Part shown: positions 1 to 9,948 of the stretch, one piece after another
How positions within the stretch are numbered: position 1 is the first letter of the stretch
Layout of the letters: every line of letters begins with the position of its first letter
Origin: FEN-1297 sp963787005
Lineage (GTDB): Bacteria > Bacteroidota > Ignavibacteria > Ignavibacteriales > Ignavibacteriaceae
DNA length: 64,000 nt
Direction: 5' to 3'
NCBI GenBank assembly: GCA_963787005.1
Contig: CAWBBX010000130.1
Location: 3,490-67,489, forward strand
Translations under genes and position numbers: made by a program
The notes under the pieces: generated by a model
Told to the model about the DNA's origin: nothing
Databases searched by the model: none
Seen by the model: only the letters and a program-made list of their open reading frames with translations

Positions 1-79
1 ATAAATATTAAGAATATCGGCATTATTCTTAAAGAATTTTGCTAGTTCAAATCAAATTGAACAACAATATTAGAAATAA

Positions 80-754
80 TTATAACTTTAAGGAGATTAA
101 GATCGCCGAGCCAAAATTTGGATGTACATCCGGCACAGCCGTCTCTTGCTTCACAAATTCATCAGGAACCGGAGATCCGTACTTCATTTCAACCGGCAAA
201 ATACCTGCCCAGACGGGTAGTCCGATATCTTCCTTATCATCCACCGGTGCTCCGCTTCTAACTTTGGCCGACACTTCATTTAAATTAAATTCGAGTACAG
301 TAGTCGCATTCAGCTCTTTCTCAGTCGGAGTTCTAACGTCTTCCCATCTTCCCCGCATCATCTGATCCATAATCGTTTTCAGCGCACCCAGCTTGTCATC
401 ATTAAGAATTATTTCCGATGCCTTACCGTAAATAATAACGGATCTGTAATTAACGGAATGATGAAAAGCGGATCTGGCGAGCACAAGTGCATTCACATTA
501 GATACCGCAACACAAGCTTCTTCCCCGTTTTTCAAAGTTTCGAATATTCTGTTCTTATTCGATCCGTGCACAAAGATCTTATCATCTTTTCTGCCGAATG
601 CAGTAGGAATTATATTCGCGCTTCCGTTAATATTCACCGCAATGTTGCAGATAAAATTATCGTCGAGTATTCCGTAGATAGTTTCCTTATCGTACGATCC
701 TCTTCCAGGCATGCGGTGCAGCTTCGTCCTTTCGGTAGCTGTAAATTTATCCAA
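80..754 (-). CDS. Pyridoxamine 5'-phosphate oxidase-like flavin-binding protein (NimA-like)
   Basis: This 224-residue protein resembles the flavin-nucleotide-binding split-barrel family (PNPOx-like, NimA/5-nitroimidazole reductase type). Near the N-terminus it reads as a small beta barrel (ICNIAVNINGSANIIPTAF, then KIFVHGS-NKNR), with the conserved stretch ARSAFHHSVNYRSVIIYG around residues 92-109. There is no signal peptide, so it should be cytoplasmic. The start is TTG at 754, chosen because AAAGGAG lies about 7 bases upstream. Its neighbours are a broken permease and a MocR regulator. PNPOx-like enzymes next to MocR/PdxR-type regulators suggest a vitamin B6 or flavin link, but that is inference. 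Exact substrate unknown. Confidence 0.85.
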   Translation of the reverse strand: MDKFTATERTKLHRMPGRGSYDKETIYGILDDNFICNIAVNINGSANIIPTAFGRKDDKIFVHGSNKNRIFETLKNGEEACVAVSNVNALVLARSAFHHSVNYRSVIIYGKASEIILNDDKLGALKTIMDQMMRGRWEDVRTPTEKELNATTVLEFNLNEVSAKVRSGAPVDDKEDIGLPVWAGILPVEMKYGSPVPDEFVKQETAVPDVHPNFGSAILISLKL

Positions 755-775
755 AGTAAAACTCCTTTACACTTA

Positions 776-1707
776 CTAACCGGCATTCATTTCCGGCTTA
801 AGTTTTCGTTTAGTTTTTATGCCTTTTAGGTTTGCGATAATCAAGCTGGATAATATCATTATTCCGCCGGCGATAAGCTGCCACGTAATCACCTCGTGAA
901 GAAAAGTGACACCGAGAATTACGCCGCCGAGCGGGAAGATATAAGTTACCATACTTGTCCGCGTCGGACCGATCTTCGTGAATTAGATAAAATGCCAGCA
1001 CGAATGCGAATCCCGGATCCGACTACACCGAGAAATAAAAGTGCCGTCCAAGTTAATCCAAGGTGCGGTACCTTAACCGGACTTTCGGTAATAAAAACGC
1101 TAATCCACATAATTAATGAAGCCGACAGAAGCGGCCCTCCGCTCCTTAACATTCCGTGAACATTCTGCGTCGACTTACGTATGTAAACGCCGCTTCCCGC
1201 GTAAAAGAGAGAAGCAAGCACAACAGCGCCCTGTCCGAGAAGAGAGTCGGTATGCACTTGAACTCCGGAAGCAGAGGTTCCGATATTTTTACTCAATAAT
1301 ACTATAACCCCCGCGAATCCGGTCAGCAGTCCCGTTATTTTCTGCGCTGTCATCTTGTCATCGCTCAACATAAAGTGCGCCATCACTATTGTAAAAAGCG
1401 GAACGGTCGCATCCAGTATAGACGCCACGGATGAATCCACCGACTGCTCGCCCCACGAAATAAGGAAGAACGGCACGGCAAGGTTTGTTACACCGATCAA
1501 AAAAAGCGGGTACCATTCTTTTAAACTGCGCGGCAATTCAATCCGGCGGATAAAGATGACCGCGGCACAGAAAACAAATCCGAACAGCACACGGAAAGCC
1601 ACCAGTGTTACCGGGCCCACTTCGTTCAGCGCTATCTTTATCCACATAAAAGAGGAACTCCATATTGCGCCCAGCAAAAGGAAAAGCATCCAGTGCTTAG
1701 TTTTCAA
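776..1707 (-). pseudogene. EamA/DMT-family inner-membrane permease, broken by two frameshifts
   Basis: A roughly 300-residue, ten-helix drug/metabolite transporter. The first 230 residues read normally, starting MKTKHWMLFLLLGAIWSSSF with the EamA signature GAIWSSSFMWIKIA. Near 1008-1010 the frame is lost: the next frame continues with GSGIAFVLAFYLIHE. It is lost again near 975-976, where a third frame continues IGPTRTSMVTYIFPLGG and ends ...PEMNAG at 776. Each break is explained by one extra base in a short run (TT and AA). With both corrected the protein is full length. It diverges from the MocR gene across 130 bp, a very common pairing, and may be that regulator's target. Real decay and sequencing error cannot be separated here. 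Confidence 0.8.
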
Positions 1708-1787
1708 ATGTTAATCCTAAAAGATTAATTTCAATTATAATTTTATTCCGCTTAAAAAGCTGTTCAAATATATGAATCAACCGGACT

Positions 1788-1815
1788 TTGTAAAAGAGCC
1801 GATATTATATATATT
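1788..1815 (+). promoter_or_regulatory. Putative promoter of the MocR gene
   Basis: TTGTAA at 1788-1793 and TATATT at 1810-1815 are separated by 16 bases and lie just upstream of the regulator. They sit in the divergent gap shared with the EamA gene, where MocR proteins usually bind. Judged by eye only. Confidence 0.35.
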
Positions 1816-1841
1816 AATGGTGCCACTTTAAGAATGTGATC

Positions 1842-3330
1842 ATGGCCAGAAAAATTGAAGAAATACCTTCGGTCGGAATAAAATTAAAGCAATCTTCCGG
1901 TCAGCCGTTATACGTTCAGCTTTACAATTATTTTAAGGAAGCGATATTATCGAAGAGATTAAGAAGCGGACAAAAGCTTCCGGGTACTAGATCTCTTGCT
2001 TCAGAGCTGGGAGTTTCCAGGAACACGGTCTACCTTGCTTTCGAGCAGCTTTTAATAGAGGGATTTATTGAAGGCAGGATCGGTTCGGGAAGCTTTGTAT
2101 CCGGGAATATACCGGACCACCGCCTGCCCGATCAGATAAATATAAAATCCTCCCGGCAAATAGTTCATCCTGCCATAAAGAATGAAAAGCTCTGGGGATC
2201 GTTTAATATCTCGGATAGAAATTTCAACAGGGACGAACTGGTACCATTTCAAACCGGAACCCCCGCAATATTTGATTTCCCGTTCGATCTTTGGAGTAAA
2301 ATTTCGGCGTCGGTTTTAAGAAACATAAAACCTGCTGATATTACTTACGGCGACGCGGCCGGTTACGCGGTTCTCCGCAGCGTATTAGCCGAATATCTCA
2401 GAACATACCGTGCGGTTAAATGCGAGGCGGAACAAATAATAATTGTAAACGGATCGCAGCAGGCGTTCGATCTGGTATGTAAAGTACTTTTAAACAAGAA
2501 GAGCTCTGTATGGGTAGAAGACCCGGGTTTTCTCGGAACGAGGGGCGCGATTACAGCAATCGGCGCAAAAATAATTCCCGTTCCCCTCGACGAAGACGGG
2601 CTCGATATTGAATACGCTTCAAAAAATCTTTCTAAACCTGATCTCATCTACACCACGCCTTCCCACCAGTTCCCTCTCGGATACACGATGAGCATTTCAA
2701 GAAGAATTAAGCTTCTTGATTGGGCTAAGAAAAACGGCGTGTGGATCTTGGAGGATGATTACGACAGCGAGTACCGGTACTCGGGTAACCCGCTTCCCGC
2801 GCTTCAGGGATTAGACGCAGGAGGCGGAGTTATTTATACCGGAACTTTAAGTAAAGTATTGTTCCCCGGTCTGCGGCTCGGCTATATCGTTCTTCCCTCT
2901 TCCGATGTGGCCGGATTGTTCAAAGCTGCAAAAGCAATTACCGACCGGCAGAGCCCGATCATCGATCAGATAATATTAACGAGATTTATTGAGGAAGATC
3001 ATTTTACTAAGCACATCCGCAAGATGAGAGTTTTATATAAGGAAAGGCAGGATATTTTAATCGATGAAATAAAGGTACAGCTCGGGAACAAAGTTACTGT
3101 CCGCAAAGCCGAGGCAGGAATGCATTTAATCGCCTGGCTTCCGGAAAAATCATGATGATAAAAAGCTGAGCGGAAAGCTGCTTCAGAATAATATCGTCGC
3201 GCCGGCATTATCGGAATACTCAATTAAGTTTCCGGTTAAGCCGGGACTTATGCTGGGTTACACAGCTTTCGATAAGAAAAAAATCCGCGAAGGAGTTAAG
3301 AAACTCGCGGAGGTACTCAATCATATATAA
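1842..3330 (+). CDS. MocR/PdxR-type GntR regulator with aminotransferase domain, frameshifted near its end
   Basis: A GntR winged helix (about residues 15-85, LPGTRSLASELGVSRNTVY) is joined to a fold-type I aminotransferase-like domain. The PLP lysine lies in GTLSKVLFPGLRLGY and the aspartate in EDDYDSEYRYSG. MocR proteins bind PLP or a related ligand and control vitamin B6, amino acid or transporter genes. The uninterrupted frame ends after LPEKS at 3155. One extra base in the A5 run at 3145-3149 explains this, because the next frame continues HDDKKLSGKLLQNN through LMLGYTAFDKKKI to a stop at 3330, restoring the normal ~490-residue length. A GTG at 1836 is an alternative start. Divergent from the EamA permease, its probable target. 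Confidence 0.85.
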
Positions 3331-3455
3331 ACTATTTTCCATGTATCTTCAAAAACAATTATTGCTAAGTCATTCTCAAAAGTAATTTATCAATTAAAAA
3401 TCAGTGAGAGCCTGCCTATCGAGTCATTTGTACAACAACAATAATTTTTCAATTG

Positions 3456-3475
3456 CCGTCCGCTTTAGCGGACGG
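3456..3475. repeat. REP-like hairpin with TTTA loop
   Basis: Perfect inverted repeat CCGTCCGC-TTTA-GCGGACGG. A second short hairpin of the same style (CGGCTTTAGCCG) follows at about 3503. Similar GC hairpins centred on CTTTAG or CTGAAG recur near 62350-62445. They look like extragenic palindromes; this one lies past the regulator's restored stop and may help terminate it. Confidence 0.55.
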
Positions 3476-3580
3476 ATACGAATACATTTCAAATATATTC
3501 GGCTTTAGCCGCATATTAAATGCTTTAAATAGGACTAACTCCTGATGATTGAGTGTATAATATAAACGGATGATTCATCA

Positions 3581-3608
3581 GTAGGGACAACTCATGAGTT
3601 GTCCCTAC
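3581..3608. terminator. Perfect 28-bp palindrome between convergent genes
   Basis: GTAGGGACAACTCA is followed directly by its exact reverse complement, giving a 14-bp stem with no spacer. It lies between the convergent MocR and PQQ-propeller genes, 10 bases before the latter's last codon. Possible roles are a bidirectional terminator or a REP-type repeat; there is no clear T run on the plus side. Confidence 0.5.
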
Positions 3609-3618
3609 AAGAATATTA

Positions 3619-5479
3619 TTAAAGTCCGTACTCCGCCGCCCGCTTAACCTGCGCAAGATCATGCGGAACCGATCTGTTTACCCACAGCTGCACAAGTCCG
3701 GTCCCTTCGGGTCCGCCGTAGCTTTTAACCCAGGCGGATGCATTTCCCGTTTCGTCTTCGGCAAGCACTGTTGAGACCTGGTTTTTATTAACTCCGGCTA
3801 TTCCGACCCACCATGTTGTCAGTCCCCATTTCTCGCCTTCTTTGGTGGGATGAGAATAGAACCATCCTTTCATCGCATCGGTTAATTCACCTTTATAATC
3901 TACCCCGAAAAATTTTGACGGAATATTGAAATCGATTCCTTTCAGCCTGCCGGTTTTTTCGTCTGTTATAAACGCCAGCGGATTGGGTCCTAGAAATACG
4001 ATCTTTCCGCCGCTCATCAAATAATCTTTAATAAGATGATTATCCTTCTCCTCATCATAAACAGTAGACGGTACGAGGTTAGAGGCAAAAACAACAACAC
4101 TCCGAGTCTTTTCAGTTATACTTTTTTTGAAGAACCCGGCAAGCGATTTCTTATTCAATACTTTGTATCCTGAAGATTCGAAATAATTTTTTACACCTTC
4201 ATCCACTCCGTTACGGAACCATTTGTACGCATTATCGCCATTCCAGTAAACAGTTCATACAGTGGTCGAATCATTTACCGCCGCATTACTGTTTTTTATA
4301 CAGTACAGATTCCCGTCATCTCCGCCGATTAATTAATTCATTCCGGCTATTACTGGGGAAGAAGCTGATAAAACAATCCATTAATTTTAATGACCAGTTT
4401 TGCTTCCCGTTCTTCTTATTTAATGAATATAGAGTTCCGGCGAAATCCGCAAAGTAAACATCCGATTTATTTACAGCCGGTGAAGACCAGATTGCCTGAG
4501 GTGTAATGAATTTCCACAACTCTTTCCCCGTATTCAGATCCAGCGCCTGAAAAAAGTGCGCGTCGGAGCTTCCCGCGTAAACAACTCCGTTTTCCAGGGC
4601 GGGAGATGTTATAATCCATGAAGTACCGTGACTGAATTTCCATTCCTCTTTTCCGGTCTTCAAATTAAGCGCGTATATATTTCCGTCCCTGCTGCCGAAT
4701 ACAACCTTATCCTCTGAAACCGCCGGAGAGGAGAGTATTCCCTTGCGATCGAATCCGGATTCTTTGTTATTAAATTTTATGCCTTCCGTTTCAAACTTCC
4801 ATAAAAGTTTACCTTCTTTTTTATCCAGCGCATAGAAACTTCCTAGCATATCGCCGAACAGCACTTCATTAACAGCAACGGCCGCCGTCGATCTTATCCT
4901 GGCCCCGCAGTTAAAAGTCCATTTCACCTTTCCTTTATCCGAACTTATTGAATAAAATTTCCCGTCCCCGCTTCCGATGTAAATCGCCCCGTCATCAACT
5001 ACAGGTGACGAAGTATAATAATCGAATCCCCAGGCGTAAGGAAGATCGTTTCCTAGATCGAATTTCCAGTTAAGCTTTCCGTTGATTATATTCAGCGAAT
5101 ATAATGTACCGCTGCGGCTTGTAAAAAATATTTTATTATCGTCGACCGTCGGTGAAGACACAACTGCCCCGTCCGATTTAAATCTCCATATTTCCTTGCC
5201 CGCTGTCATGTCGACCGCGTAAACATTTCCGTCGCTGCTGCCGAAGTATGCTGTATTATTGACGACAGCCGGTGTAGACCGTACCGGTCCGCCTGTTTTA
5301 AATATCCACTTAAATCCGTCGGGATGTTTCACTCCCTCGTCTTTAAATATTCCCGAATGGAGATTATCCGTTCTGAATGAAGAGGATACTTTTTCAACTA
5401 CAGCCGATTTTTTTTGCAGACAGCTGGAAATAAACATGATACCGAACAGCAAAAATGAAATTAATATTTTGTTCTTCAC
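3619..5479 (-). pseudogene. PQQ-repeat beta-propeller lipoprotein with extra C-terminal domain, decayed
   Basis: The N-terminus has a lipoprotein signal (LLFGIMFISSC, Cys about residue 20). Seven or so PQQ/PQQ-like propeller blades follow, each with a motif such as SSPAVxxxxVYFGSxDGxxYALxxxTGKxxWKF. The main frame runs from 5479 to 4316 but leaves the blade pattern near 4370. Removing one T from a T4 run there restores SASSPVIAGMN, after which the same frame continues through an in-frame TAA near 4330 (then LIGGDDGNLYCIKN) and an in-frame TGA near 4257, into a 195-residue tail that ends at 3619. The tail (VVVFASNLVPSTVYDEE, YLMSGGKIVFLGPNPLAF) resembles a class I glutamine amidotransferase-like or DUF4350-type fold. 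One frameshift plus two nonsense codons argue for real decay. An outer-membrane or periplasmic role is inferred. Confidence 0.75.
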
Positions 5480-5607
5480 CTTAACCTCGGATTTTTTGTG
5501 GAAGGAAAATTATCACGGAGAATAAGGAATTAGGCAGGAATTGCCCACGTTTTTTGGATGAAGACAAAATATAAATGATGAACGGAATACCGGTACGCGG
5601 TTTTCAA

Positions 5608-6174
5608 TTAAAATGAGAACCGCGCGATGGCCATAAGTCCGGGTGTGTCGAATTCAAGATCGTACAAAGGTGCTACATTAAAAGACAGAAATGAGTCCGG
5701 TATATAGAACCAGAGATTTAATCCGAGTCCGTAATATCTTTTGTAAATAACACCGGCGGAAAACTCTTTCATCAATTTATAGTTTACAGTTACATCGTAC
5801 CAGAATCCCGACCCGCCGTATTCGTACCATTGAAACAGCCAGAAATTTCCGGTCTGCAGATAAGAGCCCAAATTAATTCTGTACGGATCGGGATCGTTCT
5901 CGACCCCAATCCCTAAATTCACCGTCATAATATCCGACGGCTTTACAATTATACCTCCGTATGCTTCGCCCCACGAATCGTTGACGAGTCCGTAAAAATA
6001 GCCTCCTATTTTTCCCTTCTCCGGAAAAGCCTGTGCGTATATATTTACTTCCGGACGCACATCCGTTTTCCCGCTTGAAAAGCTGTACCGGTTTTCAGCC
6101 TCAAAAAACATAAATTTTTGCGCCATCAGCGGACTGACCAACAGCAGTAAGAAGAGAATAATTTGTTTCATCAT
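5608..6174 (-). CDS. Small predicted outer-membrane beta-barrel protein, unknown function
   Basis: This 188-residue protein has a clear Sec signal peptide (MMKQIILFLLLLVSPLMAQ). The rest is a series of alternating aromatic/hydrophobic strands and it ends in phenylalanine (IARFSF), as many outer-membrane barrels do. Length suits an 8-strand barrel. I do not recognise the family. It stands alone, downstream of the decayed propeller gene on the same strand, so a link between them is possible but unsupported. Confidence 0.7.
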   Translation of the reverse strand: MMKQIILFLLLLVSPLMAQKFMFFEAENRYSFSSGKTDVRPEVNIYAQAFPEKGKIGGYFYGLVNDSWGEAYGGIIVKPSDIMTVNLGIGVENDPDPYRINLGSYLQTGNFWLFQWYEYGGSGFWYDVTVNYKLMKEFSAGVIYKRYYGLGLNLWFYIPDSFLSFNVAPLYDLEFDTPGLMAIARFSF

Positions 6175-6559
6175 AAAATTGACCCGCGAATTGTGAGTTA
6201 TATTTTATTAGTTATAAAACAATAAGAACCGTCAAATATATTTATGCGCAGAAACGGATCGACCGGTTCATATATCTCTTACCGGATAAGATTGGATATT
6301 AAGTATGACATAGAATTTTAATCGGAGAGAGGCAGGCTCCGCATACCGCTGCTGCCTTTGTTATATATTAAGTTTGGGAATAATTTTTTAAAAGTCAACT
6401 GTTAAATTATTTGTATATAAGAGATTAGGAGGAAGATAATTGTTTTATTTTTAAACTGATAAATTGATAAGGCATTATTTAATTGCTATAGAATATTTCT
6501 GTTCATATCTTCTAAAGAAGATTGTCCCCGTCTTTAATTAAAACAAACTGGGAATATTC
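6175..6559. other. Intergenic region with a short inverted repeat
   Basis: AT-rich divergent gap of 385 bp with no coding signal on either strand. ATCTTCT-AA-AGAAGAT at 6507-6522 is a perfect 7-bp inverted repeat 38 bases before the next start and could be an operator. Nothing else stands out. Confidence 0.4.
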
Positions 6560-7042
6560 ATGAAGAACCATATTATTATGTTTAGCGTATTAATAGTGTT
6601 TATTCTGGTTTCCTCTCCTTCTGTTACAGGCCAAAGTTCTAATTCTGTTATAAAATACGATTCTACTCTAGCGAAGAAACTCGGCGCCGACGAATACGGC
6701 ATGAAGCAGTACGTGATGGCGTTCCTCAAAAAGGGTCCGAAGCGGTCGCAGGATTCAACACAGCGAGCGCAGATTCAAGCCGCTCATCTAAAAAATATTA
6801 TGCGCCTAGCAAAGGAAGGAAAACTGATAATTGCCGGTCCGTTCCTGGATAACTCCGAAATCAGAGGCATATTTATTTTCGACGTGAAGACAGTCGAAGA
6901 AGCGAAGAAGTTGACAGAAACCGACCCTGCCGTTAAAGCCGGTGTGCTTTCGATGGAGCTGCATCCGTGGTACGGCCCGGCCATACTTCCGGAAGCGTTA
7001 AAAATGAACAAGCGATTGGAGAAGAAGAGTATTACAGATTAA
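6560..7042 (+). CDS. Secreted YCII-related protein
   Basis: 160 residues with a signal peptide (MKNHIIMFSVLIVFILVSSPSVTGQ). A YCII/dimeric alpha-beta barrel-like domain follows: QYVMAFLKKGP near the start, HLKNIMRLAKEGKLIIAGPF in the middle, and a later GIFIFDVKTVEEAKKLTETDPAV stretch broken by AGVLSMELHPWYGPA. YCII domains are small, poorly characterised and perhaps catalytic through a His-Asp pair. Export is less common for this family. It is monocistronic, with convergent and divergent neighbours. Confidence 0.8.
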   Translation: MKNHIIMFSVLIVFILVSSPSVTGQSSNSVIKYDSTLAKKLGADEYGMKQYVMAFLKKGPKRSQDSTQRAQIQAAHLKNIMRLAKEGKLIIAGPFLDNSEIRGIFIFDVKTVEEAKKLTETDPAVKAGVLSMELHPWYGPAILPEALKMNKRLEKKSITD

Positions 7043-7269
7043 CTCCGGCCGTCTCGGAATTTATATTGAAGATATAATTCGGAACAAAAATCAGCCGGTC
7101 TCAGAGAGTAATTAAATCGTAAAAATGTCTAGTTATTTATTTGCTAAGGCGTTCCGCTTCATTTATAAATTATACCGTTCAACCATCTTTTTTGTTAATT
7201 TATCAGGTACTACTTTCTTCATAAATTATCTTCGTTATTTTGAATACATAAATTAATGGAGAACAAGTA

Positions 7270-7467
7270 ATGCTTACCTTCATTTTATGGCTGCTGCTTT
7301 TGTTATTCTGCTGGCCGCTTGCTTTAGTTGCTATAATATTCTATCCTATTGTATGGCTGATGCTGCTTCCGTTCCGTTTAATCGGAATAACCTTTACGGC
7401 CTTCTTCGCACTTCTCGCAGGCATTATTACATTGCCGTTAAGGGTAATGCGCGGACCGGCGAGGTAA
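7270..7467 (+). CDS. Small hydrophobic membrane protein, 65 residues
   Basis: The start ATG at 7270 is preceded by GGAGAACAAGTA, a good ribosome-binding site. The peptide is almost wholly hydrophobic with two or three helices (LILWLLLLLFCWPLALVAII-type, then LMLLPFRLIGITFTAFFALL) and ends in a basic tail, LRVMRGPAR, which would face the cytoplasm. I do not recognise it. The ribosome-binding site and amphipathic ends support it being real. Confidence 0.6.
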   Translation: MLTFILWLLLLLFCWPLALVAIIFYPIVWLMLLPFRLIGITFTAFFALLAGIITLPLRVMRGPAR

Positions 7468-7470
7468 ATA

Positions 7471-7505
7471 GGATGTGGGTTGTAGGTGGTTGGTGGTTGG
7501 TGGTA
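7471..7505 (+). repeat. G-rich degenerate repeat of GGTTGGTGG type
   Basis: Runs of GG separated by T or TA (GGTGGTTGGTGGTTGGTGG). A similar stretch in the opposite orientation lies at 8271-8307, on the other side of the gluconokinase gene. It could fold as a two-tier quadruplex in single strands. Function unknown. Confidence 0.45.
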
Positions 7506-7652
7506 TGTGTCTTGTCCTGAAATAGGTTGACAAATAAAGTTCAATAATGATAATGCTGTAATACTTGCATGTATTCAAGCCTTATCAATTGTTAGAATTT
7601 TTTATTTTCTGATTTGCCGACTGCTAACTGAAGACTGCCGACCTGAATTCTA

Positions 7653-8135
7653 TCAAATTTTATCTAATACATCGCTCACAATCTGTTCCGGCTCCAGTTC
7701 GATATTTTCTTCTATTACATTAACTGGCTCTTCGAGTGCTTCGAACTGGCTTTTAAGCATTTCCGGCTTAAAATAATGGCCCTTCCTAGTTTCCATTCTC
7801 TTTAATATTGTATCGTAATCTCCTTTTAAGTACACAAATTTGACGTATTCATTTACCTTCAGAATATCCCTGTAGTTATGCTTCAATGAAGAGCAGGATA
7901 CCACAGCGCCGGTGTTATCATTTAAATGATTTTCGATGATATCACGAAGCGCAAGAAGCCACGGCTTACGATCGTCATCATTTAGAGGAATACCGCTGCT
8001 CATCTTCTCCACGTTTTCCTTCGGATGAAAATCGTCTCCTTCGTAATATTTCCAACCGAGTTTTTTACCGAGCATTTTTCCTATTGTAGTTTTACCGCAG
8101 CCGGAAACTCCCATTACTACTAATACCATTTTCAT
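7653..8135 (-). CDS. gntK: Gluconokinase
   Basis: Phosphorylates D-gluconate to 6-phosphogluconate with ATP in the cytoplasm. The 160-residue length fits the GntK family. The P-loop is GVSGCGKTT at residues 9-17, followed by the conserved EGDDFHP and KMSSGIPLNDDDRKPWL, and CSSLKHNYRDILK near residue 82. Its product is the substrate of the dehydrogenase encoded 184 bp upstream, and gluconate is the product of the gluconate 5-dehydrogenase further upstream, so the three form a plausible route from 5-ketogluconate to ribulose 5-phosphate. Likely the last gene of the minus-strand cluster. Confidence 0.93.
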   Translation of the reverse strand: MKMVLVVMGVSGCGKTTIGKMLGKKLGWKYYEGDDFHPKENVEKMSSGIPLNDDDRKPWLLALRDIIENHLNDNTGAVVSCSSLKHNYRDILKVNEYVKFVYLKGDYDTILKRMETRKGHYFKPEMLKSQFEALEEPVNVIEENIELEPEQIVSDVLDKI

Positions 8136-8270
8136 CCCGTTATTAATTCCTTTTAAATTTAATAATTAACAATGCACAATTAACAATCAAGAATTATTTA
8201 CCCAGTATAAAAACCATTTATTATAAATTTAGAAGTCCGCAGTGGCCATCTCGATTAAATTAGATATTAC

Positions 8271-8307
8271 ATCCTACAACCGACCACCCACAACCAACAA
8301 CCTATGG
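8271..8307 (-). repeat. G-rich repeat, inverted partner of the copy at 7471-7505
   Basis: On the minus strand this reads GGTTGTTGGTTGTGGGTGG. With the plus-strand copy at 7471 it brackets gluconokinase in inverted orientation. The match is compositional rather than exact. Confidence 0.4.
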
Positions 8308-8318
8308 CCGATTAGGCA

Positions 8319-9764
8319 TTATAAGTCGATGACGCCGTATCTCCTCCTCTTCCCGGTCCAGTTGGTATGGAAGAACTCGCCTCGGGGCTTATCGATTCTC
8401 TCGTACGTATGCGCGCCGAAGTAATCCCTTTGAGCCTGTAGAAGATTGGCCGGCAGCCTGCCGTTCCTGAATCCGTCGAAATATTCGAGAGCCGTAGTCA
8501 TGGCCGGGACCCACATACCGTTAAGAACCGCGGTTGACAGGACCTTTCTCCAGCTTTCCTGCGCTTCTTCTATTTTTAATTTAAAGAAAGGGTCAAGAAG
8601 AAGATTTGAAAGATCATGATTCTTATCGAACGCTTTTTTGATCTTACCAAGGAATGCGGAACGGATTATACACCCGCCGCGCCACATAAGCGCGATACCG
8701 CCATAGTTCAGGTTCCAGCCGTATTCCTTTGCGGCTGCTTTCATCAACACGTATCCCTGCGCGTATGATACAAGCTTGGAAGCGTATAGTGCTTTTTCAA
8801 GATCGTCGATGAATTCTTTCTTATTACCTTCAAATTTAATTTTAGGCCCGGAAAGAAGTTTGGAAGCTTCAACTCTTTCTTCTTTAAATGATGATAAGGT
8901 ACGCGCGAAAACCGCCTCGCCGATTAATGTAAGCGGAACGCCTAAATCGAGAGAGGCTATTCCCGTCCATTTGCCGGTACCTTTCTGGCCTGCAGTATCT
9001 AGAATTTTATCCACCAGCGGCTTTCCGTCTTCATCTTTAAAAGCTAAAATGTCACGTGTAATTTCTATTAAGTAACTGTCGAGATCACCTTTGTTCCATT
9101 TCTCGAAAACACCGTGCATCTCTTCGGCGCTCATTCCTAGAAGGTCCTTCATTATCTGGTACGCTTCGGTGATTAGCTGCATATCGCCGTACTCGATTCC
9201 GTTGTGCACCATCTTCACAAAATGTCCCGCGCCGTTTTCTCCTACCCAGTCGCAGCACGGTGTTCCGTCTTCAACTTTTGCCGCTATGGATTGAAAGATA
9301 GGTTTAACGTGGGGCCATGCGTCGGGTGAGCCGCCGGGCATAATTGATGGTCCTTTTAATGCGCCTTCTTCCCCGCCTGAAACGCCGGTACCTATATAAA
9401 GAAGACCTTTGCTTTCCACGTACTTTGTTCGCCGGTTCGTATCGGGATAATGCGAGTTACCCCCGTCAATAATTATATCGCCTTTTTCAAGATGCGGGAG
9501 AAGAAGTTCTATAAAATCGTCTACCGGCTTTCCCGCCTTAACCATCAGCATAACTTTTCTCGGTGATTTCAGCGAGCTTACCAGTTCTTCAATTGAGTGC
9601 GCACCGATTATGTTTTTTCCTTTAGCTCTTCCGTTAATAAAGTTATCGACTTTTGCAACGGTTCTGTTAAAGACCGCGACTGTGAATCCTTTGCTTTCCA
9701 TGTTCAGTACAAGGTTCTCCCCCATTACCGCGAGTCCTACAAGACCTATATCCGCTTTGCTCAT
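8319..9764 (-). CDS. gnd: 6-phosphogluconate dehydrogenase, decarboxylating
   Basis: Converts 6-phosphogluconate to ribulose 5-phosphate, CO2 and NAD(P)H in the oxidative pentose phosphate pathway. At 481 residues it is the long GndA type. Seen: nucleotide-binding GLAVMGENLVLNM near residue 8, GTGVSGGEEGALKGPSIMPG near 126, the catalytic lysine region GHFVKMVHNGIEYGDMQ near 180, and the C-terminal tail HTYERIDKPRGEFFHTNWTG. The start is ATG at 9764 with GGAG eight bases upstream, rather than the TTG one codon earlier. It sits between gluconokinase and a tartrate dehydrogenase-like gene, suggesting dedicated service to gluconate breakdown. Confidence 0.95.
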   Translation of the reverse strand: MSKADIGLVGLAVMGENLVLNMESKGFTVAVFNRTVAKVDNFINGRAKGKNIIGAHSIEELVSSLKSPRKVMLMVKAGKPVDDFIELLLPHLEKGDIIIDGGNSHYPDTNRRTKYVESKGLLYIGTGVSGGEEGALKGPSIMPGGSPDAWPHVKPIFQSIAAKVEDGTPCCDWVGENGAGHFVKMVHNGIEYGDMQLITEAYQIMKDLLGMSAEEMHGVFEKWNKGDLDSYLIEITRDILAFKDEDGKPLVDKILDTAGQKGTGKWTGIASLDLGVPLTLIGEAVFARTLSSFKEERVEASKLLSGPKIKFEGNKKEFIDDLEKALYASKLVSYAQGYVLMKAAAKEYGWNLNYGGIALMWRGGCIIRSAFLGKIKKAFDKNHDLSNLLLDPFFKLKIEEAQESWRKVLSTAVLNGMWVPAMTTALEYFDGFRNGRLPANLLQAQRDYFGAHTYERIDKPRGEFFHTNWTGKRRRYGVIDL

Positions 9765-9948
9765 CAATTATTCTCCTCTGATTTATTCATAATTTAATTA
9801 ATAATTATACTGAAAATCCGTGTTCATTCAAAAATTTAACTTTAATAATTGTGTTCGGTACGATGTCAATTATTTTAATTTAATGTTTGTAGAAAGCCGA
9901 ATTAACGATAGATTATTCAACTCAGTTGGGAGTTAAATCCTGACTTCG

